Assembly: GCA_027886175.1 (NCBI GenBank)
Contig: JAJNNQ010000003.1
Span: 25,027,501-25,091,500, forward strand
Length of the DNA: 64,000 nucleotides
Direction of reading: 5' to 3'
From: Phylloscopus collybita
Taxonomy: Eukaryota; Chordata; Aves; Passeriformes; Phylloscopidae
Under the pieces are notes generated by a model. It worked only from the letters and a program-made list of their open reading frames with translations, ran no database searches and had not been told where the DNA came from. Positions 13,201 to 24,400 of the stretch are shown one piece after another. The stretch's first letter is position 1. Each line of letters starts with the position of its first letter. The translations under genes and the position numbers were made by a program.

Positions 13201-15328
13201 CCTTCCCATTAAAAGTCATGGGAATTTCATTACCAGCTCACACAATCTACTGCAGGTCATCCCGTTTTCCTCAAAAGAAAAGAGGCACTGCCACTGAACA
13301 GAAAGCTGCACAGTGTTCATCTTGCTCTAAGAAAGAAGGGAACGTCCCTCTGCAACTGTGGCTGAAGCTCACCTGACAGATCCATTGGGAAAAATGGCAA
13401 GAAAGAGATGAGCAGCCCTGGGCAAATGTTTTTAAAGCAAATCTCCCTTTTGAAACTGATGAAAAATAAGTCAGTGATATCTGAACAGGGCTGAGCTGTG
13501 GGTCTTGTATTATTTTTACATGTGATTGTCAAATCAATCTGCAATGCACCTTTCTTGATAAGATGAGCTTGTTTACTAACAAAAATTAAAATCTGTCTGA
13601 CACCTGCACATATGCTTATTGAGGACCCTGTTACTGGCTTTGGAATAATTTTTTGCTGCTTACAAGGCTGAGCATAAATCCCCAGGCCTGCAGAGTGGAC
13701 AGATACACTCACAGCAGCTTTCAGATACACTGGACCAATTTATCCACCAGTCCAACCCAAAATCTATTCTAACTTCATTGAATCAGCCTCACTTCCTTTG
13801 AAGACGCCAGTCTTATGCCAAGCCTTGGTAACTGAACATCATTTGTTTGTTGTTTGTATTGAAATGAAGTGCTAACTAGTACATCTCCTGTTCAAGAAAG
13901 AGTGCCATTGAGTAATTCTAATCAGTTCCTTTATGAGAAAGCCTGTTTCCCTTCTGCCCACGTTTGCTGTCTGCATGCTAATTCACCCCTGCTTAAACAT
14001 GCAGTGCTGTCACCACTCACCCAAGTAAATCTAGATTTTTTTATTATTATTATTATTATTATACCACATTAAGATAGGTGCAGTAAATGATTTATTTATC
14101 TGAATTGCATTGTTCCCAAGACAGAGACATCCACAAACACCATCATAAGTCAGCGTAAGAGATGCCCTTACTTTAATTACACTGTTCAATTACTGATTTC
14201 CGGCAGTTTGGGTAGTTTTTATATATTCTGTCTCCTCTATCTTGGGCAATGTGCTGCCATTTACAAAATTCTCTAGAGGAAACCTATGGCCTACTGCCCT
14301 ACATTAAAGTCCTGCTAATTAATTACAGATATTCTTCCAGGACTGTGTTCTGGATCAATGAGAGGAAAAAAAAAAAGTGTCCCATACTTTCCCTTTGTTT
14401 TTCCATTTCCACACCACATCTAATGGCTCTTGTATTGAAACCCTATGCTGAATGTAATGAGATGCAAGACTCTTCTGCCTCCATGGTTACTATTTACTAA
14501 CAAAACTGATGATGTCAGGAATTTAATTAGGTTGTTTCTAGCACAGAGATTTTAAACCATGAAATCATTAAAGTGTCTAATCTTTTCTTTGTTTGCATTT
14601 TATAAAAAAAAGTAAACCCCAAACTAAACATCATTCCTGTCACAGAGAGCTGAGCTTCTCAGGGTTTGCCAGGCATAACACAGTAACAGGTTTAAGAGTA
14701 ATTAACACAAGCTAGTCCACACACTATTATTTTTTTCAAACTACACCACAGCAGCAGCTGCCACTAGCACTGTTGGGCTTCAAGATTGTACCCATGTTTT
14801 TATTACAAATCCTTACTTTCAAGATTTATAACTGGGCTGTAAAAATGAGCTTCAGGCTAAAATTTGGCATACGTGCTCCAGGAATTTGTTTTTAATACCA
14901 GAATTGTTATAAACCTGCATAGAGTTAGGATATGCTGGGATAGCACTACAGAGAAGTGGGTGCAGGGGCTGTGGAAATATCCCATGTCTCTGCTCAAGCT
15001 GGATTTCACCCATCTGATCCCTGTGCACCCCCTTCCAAGGGAGCCCTCGCCTGCCTGCCCCACTGCCAGGGGCTGGGCAGCCTTTATCAGAGCAAAACTT
15101 GCCTGGCATCAGAGAGCATCCAGCCCAGACGTCAGTGGGTGGAAGGACACAGATCTCCTCACACTGCTGCCCTGGCAGAGCCTTTTTCCAAGCTCCAGCA
15201 GCTCCTTAGGGAGCCAACACTCAGGCCACCAAGCACGAGGTTTAGGAATGCACCTATGATGTGAGCAAGGTTCACTTTCAGGGTGTGACAAAGGGAACTG
15301 CAGTCACCCACCCACATACTTATTTATG
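7281..15328. other. Unique non-coding sequence with homopolymer tracts
   Basis: No gene or clear transposon is visible. Contents worth noting are a T-rich tract at 10,637-10,672, an A run of about 30 at 11,382-11,412, smaller A/T runs near 12.1, 12.2 and 12.57 kb, and paired TAATTA/TAATTAG words at 10,040-10,062. A minus-strand frame at 9,368-9,673 begins with a hydrophobic leader but has no supporting context. Confidence 0.6.
14041..14061. repeat. (TTA)7 microsatellite
   Basis: Seven uninterrupted TTA units directly follow a T run. This is a typical polymorphic trinucleotide locus. Confidence 0.9.
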
Positions 15329-15506
15329 CCTTTTTTTTTGTTTTGGTTTGGTTTCTTGTGTGGTTGTTTTTGTTGTTGTTTTTGTTGTTGTTGTTGTTGT
15401 TTTGGAGTTTTTTGTTTGTTTGGTTTTTTGTTTTTTGGGTTTTTTTGTTTGTTTTTGTTTTTGTTGTTGGGTTTTGTGTTTTTTTGGGGTTTTTTTTTTT
15501 TTTTTG
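15329..15506. repeat. G/T-only low-complexity tract
   Basis: About 180 bp made almost entirely of T and G on the plus strand, in units of the TTTTG / TTG / TTTG kind. The open frames on both strands here (runs of Phe/Val/Cys/Leu one way, Lys/Asn/Gln/Pro the other) are artefacts of composition. Similar A/C-only tracts occur at 30.4 and 49.7 kb in the opposite orientation. Confidence 0.9.
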
Positions 15507-17514
15507 TCAAACCCTTCCAGCCCTCAGAGATCCTTCAGTAGGAGATCCCCCTGTTGTGGTGCTGCTGCCTGCAACAGCTCCATGGTAAAGGCATAAGGAT
15601 GGGAGCACACAAAGCACCTCCCACCCTGCCAGCTCAGCTCACAAACCTGATCAGAGGGGGCTGTGCAGCAGAGATGCAGCCTGTGTTCAACCAGGGACAG
15701 AGACCACAGGACTGCCAACAAGCAAGAAGGTACAGGTAGCTGATACCTGTTACCTTCTCTGTTCCAATCCAAAGGAGAGCAGCAATGAACATAGTCCTGC
15801 TTTACTAGACACTCCTGCAACCCAACAGAATTCTTTCCTGAGCAAGACCTAAGTAAAAGAAATGAACACCAATATTTTTTGCATGGTACCAAGGTAGCTT
15901 CCACTGGCTGCTCTGAAGGTGGGCTGGAAATGCTGCTCTTCCCCAGCAGCACCACACTCATATCTCAAACTCTGGGCCACCTGTTACGTGTCCTGCTTGT
16001 GCTGCTCAGCAGCTGAGCTGCTGTGTATTCATCACCTCTGCAGGAAACCCACGCTGCACAATGCAGCCAGGGTCCCCCCGAGGAGGCCACTGTGGCACAG
16101 ACAAGTGACAAACGTGAGGATTACTGTAATGCCCCTGGGAGAATTAGAGCATGCCAGGAAAACTCAGCCCCGTTCATCTCCACAAAAGGGATAAACCCGT
16201 TCTTCATCGCTATTACCACCAAAGCTTCTTAATGTACAAAGCTGGAGGTATCCTGTCAAAAAGCAGTAGGATATCAGACAAACTAAAGAACTCCATTAAA
16301 CCCAAATTTCCCAGAGTCATGTTTCTGGAGTTTTGACAGCTTCCTCTTTGTCATCAGGAGTAGAAATCTCATGAAAGTGTCTGAAGTTCTAAGTGACAGG
16401 AATATGATCACACTTAAGAATAAATAAAAAAATTTTAAAAAGAATCAAAGGTATAACTTCAAAAGAAAAATAGGCTAGAAGTCAAACTCAAACAAATCAA
16501 CACATGGAATTGCTAAAGGCCCCAAATAAGCATTTTCCTGAGCATATCCTTTTGAACAGAAAGCTGTTAAAAGGTAGATCGGAAGAAGATCATTGCATTG
16601 CAGTATAAGACAGTGGTTTAGTTTTGTCATGTAAGATAAAAGCAACTCAGATTTATTGCTACTTCATGTAACAAGATTCTCATGAAATTCAAGATAAACA
16701 TTGAACAGAATTGCGGTGGGGTAAGAGGGTTTTTACTTTTAAATTATTAAACTTCTCCTAACTAATGCTATGGTGGTTTGGTGAAAGCCTTTTGCTAATC
16801 TTAGCGAATTATTTTGCAGAAGAAACCAGAACCTGAAGATTCTTCATCAGTTCAAACCAACTTATTTTCTGTATTATATCCTAAACTTTCATTTGAAGAT
16901 TGAAGTATTTAATAGAGGTTCTTTTCAAATTGTTGTTTAGGAGTTTTTTAAATTTCCAGCTTTGAAAATGAGACTGCAGTTGAAGTTCATCGTACTTGAT
17001 TTTTGCATCAAGAGAAATATTGGTGGAAATAAACTAAACCAAAGATGTGATCATCCCACATCCCAGAAAGACTGCATGGGTACCTCTGAACAACCCGAGT
17101 TAGCACGTTAGGAATGCTTGTACACCTGGGTTTGGACCAGTCTGTCTCCTCAAGTCCCTCTGTGTAAATTATTTTGTGAAGGCATTTCTGTTATTCAGAG
17201 AGCTCTGAAGAGTTCTGTACAGTTCAATCTCTAAGCTTGTTGTAAAGGCCAGTCCCTGACAAACTCAAACCCCTTTCATTCAATTTCCTCACAGGCTCAT
17301 GCCAGCCCTCCAGAACCAAGAATAATCTGTTCTGTATGAGACAGGAGTAATAACTGAGGAGGCTTTCGGACAGAGGGATGCGTGGCTGTGTCCAGTGTCC
17401 TGACACGTTCAGTTCCACTGCAGCGGGAGATGAAGGCTGCCTGCCCACCCATCCCCACGCGTGTGCCAGGGGTGGAAATGCAACACAGCAGCCATTCCTA
17501 GCAGTGTTCCCCTC
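15507..17514. other. Unique non-coding sequence, no gene seen
   Basis: Mixed-composition unique sequence. Several short overlapping frames at 15.5-16.3 kb on both strands carry no recognisable domain. Nothing else stands out. Confidence 0.55.
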
Positions 17515-17570
17515 AGGGGAGCTCAGCGTTCCCCTCAGGGGAGCGCAGCGTTCCCCTCAGGTTGAGCTCA
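17515..17570. repeat. 22-bp tandem repeat, 2.5 copies
   Basis: The unit GTTCCCCTCAGGGGAGC plus a 5-bp spacer (TCAGC or GCAGC) is repeated head to tail, ending in a diverged third copy (CCCCTCAGGTTGAGC). Each full unit carries the palindromic core CCCCTCAGGGG. It lies about 120 bp upstream of the larger minisatellite, but the units are unrelated. Confidence 0.85.
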
Positions 17571-17687
17571 GTCCCTGCCTCACGACTGCCCCGCCATCAC
17601 AGGCCTCAGCCAGACAGCAAAGACCCCTCTTGGGAGGAAAGCAGCCATTCTCCTGAGGAGAGCTGCTGCTCCACTGCCCTCAGCACC

Positions 17688-18150
17688 GGGGATGGCACAC
17701 TGAGGGCAGGGATGGCACACTGAGGGCAGGGGATGATGGCACAGCACACTGAGGGCAGGAATGGCACACCGAGGGCAGGGGGTGGCACACCGAGGGCAGG
17801 GGAGGATGGCACACTGAGGGGAGGGGATGATGGCACAGCACACTGAGGGCAGGGATGGCACACCGAGGGCAGGAATGGCACACTGAGGGGGCAGGGATGG
17901 CACACCGAGGGCAGGGGATGATGGCACTGCACACTGAGGGGAGGGGATGGCACTCCGAGGGCAGGGGAGGATGGCACTGCACACTGAGGGGGCAGGGATG
18001 GCACACCGAGGGCAGGAATGGCACACTGAGGGGGCAGGGATGGCACACCGAGGGCAGGGGATGATGGCACTGCACACTGAGGGGAGGGGATGGCACTCCG
18101 AGGGCAGGGGAGGATGGCACTGCACACTGAGGGGGCAGGGATGGCACACC
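17688..18150. repeat. G-rich minisatellite with higher-order structure
   Basis: About 463 bp of a tandem array built from units of roughly 19-27 bp, of the form GATGGCACACTGAGGGCAGG. Variants are CACACC, CACTCC or CACTGCACAC in the middle and GGGG or GATGATGG in the spacer. In the right half the variants recur in fixed order with a 143-bp period: the junction ATGATGGCACTGC occurs at 17,918 and 18,061, and AGGAATGGCACAC at 17,871 and 18,014. Because the unit is not a multiple of three and lacks CT-rich stops on the minus strand, long open frames exist in several minus frames (up to 232 codons, Cys/Pro/Ser/Ile-rich). These are not evidence of a protein. Confidence 0.95.
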
Positions 18151-21100
18151 ACCACACCATGCCCCTGGAACAGCCCTGCACAGCTCAGCAACAGCATTTG
18201 GTCATTTAGATTTTGCTTGCCCGTTTTTCTGAGGCAAGAGTCCCAAAATGAACGAAGGGGACCCCTGTGTGTCACCATTTGTGGATGGCGCCCACGTCAG
18301 GACTTTCTGTGCTCCAGGAGCGGAGCCACCGAGGTGCTCTAAGGACAGCTGGAAGAACCTGCAGGCAAAAGACTTGGCAACATCCACTTCTCCAGAAATG
18401 CTTTAAATAAAGAGATGCCTCACTGCTCATAAGTCACCTTAAAGCAGCAGGCAGAGAGGACACTGAAGATGAATCTGAGTGAATAGCTATTACTTAAGTG
18501 AATGACAAAGGCTGTTCTAACTGAGCATTTAATTACTTTGACCTTGTAATAAAAAAAAAATCCCCTTTATATTTGTTCCAGGTTTGCATAATCAGTTTCT
18601 TTCCTCTTTGATCACTTAGCCACATGCATTTCTCCTGCACAGAGCTTTGCTATTGTTCCCATCAGATTCCAAAACGCCACTGTGCACTGTTATTGCACAA
18701 AAAGCAGAAACAGCAAGTTTGGGCATTCTGCCATTGCCATTTCACTTATTTTCATCTTAAGTGCAAAATGTTCTTTGTTTGGCAAAGAATAAGATGTGTG
18801 TGTCACAGTGGGGAGGGCAAAAATATGAGCTGAAAGTCAAGCAGGGTACATTGTGCTCACCCTGCTGTGTTTTTGTGGGCTGAAAGTCACCCATGATCAG
18901 CGGATCCAAAACTCACCATGGGAAAAAAAAATCAAATAAGAAGCAAAGTAAAAACCCTTGGGAAAATCTCCAACCACCACCTCAATACATACAGATAGTG
19001 AAGATACCAAGATAGCCTGCTCTTTATTTACTAATTATTTATTTTCTGGAGACTTTCTTTTTTGTCAAAGGGCAAAGGAGCAGGCAGAGCAAAGGGGAGT
19101 TACCAGAAAGGAAAGTATAGCTTTCAGCATACTTGTGTTACTTTCTGCCTTCCACCAGAAAAACTAGGATGAACATAGGTAAAAGTACAGGAAGAAGCAG
19201 AAGGGCTAGCAAAGAGAAATTGCTTAAATCTCTTGTAGCTGGAAGGTCTTAAAATGGCTGCTTAGTTGATGTGTTCCAAAACCGAAGTGCAGGGTAAGGG
19301 CCTGAAACCAAAAGGGAAGAACACAGCTTGTCCCAGCAAGTAAGAACTGAAGACTACAAGTTTCCCCTCATGTTGAGCCATAGTAAGAGGTGGTAAGTAT
19401 AAAAATGCTGCAGATGCATAACAAAACAAGTCTGAGTGGTTTAAATATTTCTTCCACTAGAATGGTGGCACAAGGGAAGGCAGATCATAGTTTCAGAAAG
19501 GGGGCAAAGCAGCTGCAATTCATTTCTGCAGCAAAGAATCAGTAGCAAGACCAAAACAAAGAAATACATTTGTGTAAGTGAGGAGTCTCTGGAGAGGCAG
19601 TGTCAACATTGTCCAGCTGTGGCTCAGAAGAGATAAGACTGATCCAAAAATTCATCCTAGAAAGATCCTAAATGAACAGAACTTCTATAATATGGTCTAA
19701 ACAAGAGCCTTACAATAATCTGGAAGAAAAAAAAAATCCCATTTAATTGTTATTTGTTAGGACATTGTTTAATTCATCAGTAGAAGTTAGTCACCATTAG
19801 CAGTCAGTGCCAGCTATTTCAGCTGAAGAATATCAGTCTCTTCTGCCAAGACATAAAACTGAAGTACTAAAGCTAACATCCAGGCCTGGAACACGTGAGA
19901 TCTGCATTCATTTTGTGGCCCAGCAATAGACTTGAGGGCCCATTTCAAAGAGAGAATCAAAGAACAATAAGGATAGAAGAGAATCTTCTGCTATGACATA
20001 CATTAAAATGTTGTTTTAGTGTAAGCCTTTTAAATCAAATCTATACAGACCTTAATGAGAATTTTAGTAGTTACAGAAAGCCAGGTGTCATCACAAAGCA
20101 TCACTGCCTTCAGTTCTGTGGGACTTTTGGCCTGTTTGTGAACTGAGATTGACAGAAGTTCTTATTATCCTGCTCCTTTCTCACCAAACTTTACAGCACA
20201 AGCTCTGCTCCTGGCCCTCAGAGTTCAATGCCTGAGACAAAGGGGCTCTGAACTCATCTCAGATAATCAATAACACCCACATGATCAGCATCAGTAAGAT
20301 AACCCACAAAATCAGTTTCTAGGTAGTCTGTAGCTGTACAAGAAAGCCTAAAAACAACCCCCCTTCTGCCAAAATTCAGAGAACTGTTGAGTCGTCACTA
20401 ATGGGACTGCTGGTCCTAAAGATTAATTTAAACAAAAAATTGTTTTATGATCTAAAAATGGTTCACACCTGAAGTGTGTTGGGTGCTTTGCCCTGGGAAA
20501 CTGCGTTCTCTTTTTCTGTTGTAAGGAGAGGATGTTGTATTAGCAGCCTGACTGCAAACTTTCCTCCAGGGCTGAACTGCTGCCATGTTGTGTGGACTGG
20601 AGAAAGGCACAGGCAGAGCTCACAGGGTGTTTCACAGAGGCAGCATCTGCCAGGACTGCCACTCACACCTAAACATTTCCTATGGATAGCTAATGTTAAG
20701 TGTAAAGTACTTGAAGCTTTTAGGAGCAGGGACAGGTTTAAGTTCACTGAGATACTCCCCCGCTGTCCCCATGGGCTCCTGTGGCCAGCTCAGTTTCTTT
20801 GAGGGGCTTTGGAGGAATATCTCAGGAAACAGGGTAAAAGTTTCCAAAAGAGGCTCTCACCCCCAGGATCAGTCCAAGGCTTTACTTTCGAAGGGTTCCA
20901 GGGCAGAGAGAGAGAACAAGGAAGACCAGGACTTTATCTAGTCTTCTGCTCAGGAGATAGCTGGACGTGAGCCAACAGGGTCAAACTACATGGTCACCGG
21001 CTTTAGGGGGTTCTGGGGTAAAACCATTTCCCAGAGGAATACAACAGTTCACCTTGTTTTTTATTTCTGCTACAGATCATCACACGGAAGGTCTTTCTGG

Positions 21101-21323
21101 GCCTCTGGTGTGGTGGTCATTTAAAAATAGGAATAAAATGCCTCCAGCCACATATTTTGAGGCCATAAAACTTCTGTGTTACACATCTGAGTTACTGTGT
21201 TACTGTCCAGTGTGAGAAAGATGCTCAGCCCTGCAAATGGAAGGGTGAAATAATGTACTTTTTGAGAACATCCATCCCTTTCAAAGTCTGTCTAAACAGA
21301 GTTTCCAGAAATATTAAGCTATT
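18151..21323. other. Unique non-coding sequence, no gene seen
   Basis: AT-rich unique sequence with a few A runs (18,550, 18,926 and 19,727). No transposon ends, RNA genes or coding domains were recognised. Confidence 0.6.
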
Positions 21324-21447
21324 TCACAGAGTCACAGAATCATTAGGGTTGGAAGGGATCTCTGGAGATTTTCCAGTCCATCCCCCTGCCAAGGCAGGGT
21401 CACATAGACCAGGTGACACAAGAACACATCCAGGTGGGCTTTGAAGG
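21324..21447 (-). mobile_element. CR1 LINE 3'-end fragment
   Basis: The plus strand reads CACAGAGTCACAGAATCATT then GGGTTGGAAGGGATCTCTGG, CCAGTCCATCCCCCTGCC and a CCAGGTGGGCTTTGAA-like end. This is the reverse complement of the CR1 3' untranslated end, whose repeated ATTCTGTGA tail lies at the left edge. Only about 120 bp remain, the usual 5'-truncated state. CR1 is the dominant LINE of birds and other sauropsids and is the best taxonomic clue in the first half of the window. Confidence 0.85.
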
Positions 21448-24400
21448 TCTTTTCAAATTAATTCTTTATATAAGAATGCATCAAAAAAGATGAAAGTGAA
21501 GGAGTCAATTTCTCTAGCAAGAAGGCATTGAGTTTCTATGAGGCTGTCTGAAGGACTGAGACAAACATGAATTGCTTCTCATGTAAAGCAGCACTTACTC
21601 CTTGCCCCCTTGATCAAGAAAGTGGACTTCCCATAGTTCCTAATTTCACTTACAAGAACAGCTCCACATCACACCTTGCACAGGCTACTTTCAGGTAAAA
21701 ACAGTGCAAAGTAGATATAGGGGTTTTTTTTAAATTTTTCAAATGAAGCAAAGATTGTTCAAGTTTGTCTCTTTTCTTAAATCACACTGGGATTGCTGCA
21801 CTCATTCTGAGAACCTCTATGCTATGATGTTTAGTGCATGTCTAAGTGCTCCCCCAGGGCCCCACTGAAGACAGGGAAATGGGCAGGCTCTGGGCTTCAG
21901 GAGCTTCTGACCATACCCCTCATACCTGCTGCCAAGCAAGATCTCTAGACTAAACTGCCAAGGCAGCTTGAGTTTTCTCTAGCTTGACTGGACTGGATGT
22001 GGCTGGCAGTGGAAATTCAGCAGAAGCCCTTGGCCCAAACACTCTGGGGCAGCTCCTGCAGAAGTTGATGAGCACCTGCATGGTGAGAGGCTCCTCTGAG
22101 CTCCTGGCACCACGGCTGCTCTGAACAGGCTGGGTTCAGCACTGAGCTGGGAGCACATACTTGTGTCGTGGCCACAACAGCAGGAGGGCTCTCCTCTGAC
22201 AACTTCCCATCCCAAAAACCAGCAGGGACACAAATCAGTATCCAGGAGTTTCAGAGTCCTGGTGTATGCAAGCATTCCAGGGTGAATGAAATCGATTCAG
22301 AGCACTCTGTGCTGACTGGAGCGCGGTGTGAAGAGTCTGAACTTCAAAAGCTGCTCACAAATTCCACAGCCATATGAATAGGCAAGGACTGTTACTGACA
22401 GCTCAACACTCTTACTTTGCTACCTGCTGAAGTTAAAATGGGGACCCTTCCCCTGGCAGCCCTAGAGCTATCCATTTCTTTACCAAACAGATAGAAAGCA
22501 GCTTTGTAAAGCTATCTGTAAAGTTTTCCAATACTTCAGCTACAGGGTTACAGGGTCTGCAACCCAGATGGGTTGCTGCTATTCTCAGTGAAATATACTA
22601 TTAATTAGCTGCTGACAGCACAAACCAGCTTTAAACTGTACAATTGGAGGAGGGTGGGGGAGACATCAAATGAATCTGATCTTCAGGGGACAAGATAGAA
22701 AGGTAACAGATGTTGGTGTGCCCTGACCTTGGTCTCATCACTGTTCCTGTAGGACTAACATAAATAAAATTTAACAACCAAAGAAAAAAGTGAAAGGGGT
22801 TCATCTGTAACAGCTCCCAGCTATGCTTTAGCACTTTGGCAGATGATAAAAGCAAGGGTTAGGTCCTCAGTGTGAGCAAGTAGAGCTGTACTGAGTGCCA
22901 GGTGAAGATCTCCAAGCACACAACATGGACATGACCCAGCAGCAGCAGAGCTCTGGCAGGATCACTCATGAGGAAAGGCCCTGTCATTCCATCTTTCCAC
23001 TGGTGATGGATACCACACACTCAGGAGAAACAAGACAGAGTGCCCTAAAGTCATTAAACAGCCCTTAACCCCTGGGTAGCACAGGGTTCTGATACATGCA
23101 CAGCCTCAGGTCTGGCTTCCTCATGGGCAAGGGAAGCGTCCTGTGCCTCCCTCTAACAAGTCAGCCTGGAGAGTCAGGTACAAATAGCACCTCATCCTTA
23201 CATTTCTGAAGTCCATGAAACAAAAACTAGAATTAAAAGCAAGCAGCACAAATGACTGCTCAGATTGCAATTGCAGCAGAGAATATCTAATACAGAAACC
23301 TAAGGTACCAACATATGCTTTGGGCAGGAATCATGACATAAATCCACAGTGTCTAACAGGAAAAACCACTTGGGACTACCACAAGCACAAGAAGAGCTGA
23401 GAAAAAAGGTGGCTGAAGAATGAGAGAAGAGGCTAAGTAGCAGCAATAGAGGTCTGAGATCAGGGAAGGTAGATATGGGAAGCACTAAAATGCCATTCAG
23501 TTGGCAAGAATTGTTCTGCTTGTCTGCCAATCCTGGCTTATTTATGACTTCTAGGCTCATCTCTAGATGCCCAGCACACCACCCAAGTTGAGACCCTCAA
23601 AGCAGTCTTTTAAAAGTAGCTATGATCATGCCTGTAAGACTGAGAAAAACCAGAAGAGCCACGTACTCCTGTTGCCTCTTTGTCCTGTCCTCACAGATTC
23701 TCTTTCCTGTGACTAATCAGACAGAGCAAGCACTCCTGGAGCAAGATGTCACAGCTGATGAGTCAGGCAGGTTGTCAGGCCCAAATTGTGCCAGCTGATA
23801 CCAGGAGCTGATGGCTTCTGAACAGGCTTGGTGTTACTCACATCTGGCTTTTGTGACACAACTTGTACTGGGAAAGGAAGGAGCTGAAAGGTTCTTCATA
23901 CTGCAGAACCCTCAGCAAGAGGAAAACAAACTCCTTTCTGATGCCAAATCTATTCTACTCTTCAGCTTCTTGCTGACATCCAAACTTCCAAAGTTACATG
24001 CAGGATGAGATCATGTCAGTGATCTCAATCTGAATGCTACCACATGGGTTAATTGTTTTGCTGTCTCCCACACTGAGAGTGGTTTAAATTTCCCACAAGT
24101 TCTGCAGTCCAATTTAAGAAAACAACTATCCCAAACTTTAGACATTAATCTTGGGTGCAATTCCAGTGCAAGCAATGAGCCACAAGGAAAAAAAATGGCA
24201 AATTCTTTTATCCCAGACAAGACTAAGGTTACATGGGCTACAGAGAGAAAACCTGTCTATTTCTAACAAGTCCAAAATGAAACTACTCTTTTGACAAAGA
24301 ACAAAAACACCTAATACAGTGCAAATGCCACAATTTAAAAATGTAGTATGTGTCAACATCTCTATTTCACATAGATCAAGGAAACAGTAATGTTTATGTG

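Noticed and set aside
15261..15596. Hydrophobic membrane-protein-like frame
   Set aside because: Translation of the G/T-only tract; several overlapping frames on both strands are open for the same reason.
17688..18150. Regular short repeats considered as a CRISPR array
   Set aside because: Units are contiguous without unique spacers, the context is a vertebrate genome and no cas genes exist.
17580..18278. 232-codon minus-strand frame with Cys/Pro/Ser repeats
   Set aside because: It is the translation of the G-rich minisatellite. Other minus frames are also open across the same array, which shows a composition effect rather than a gene.
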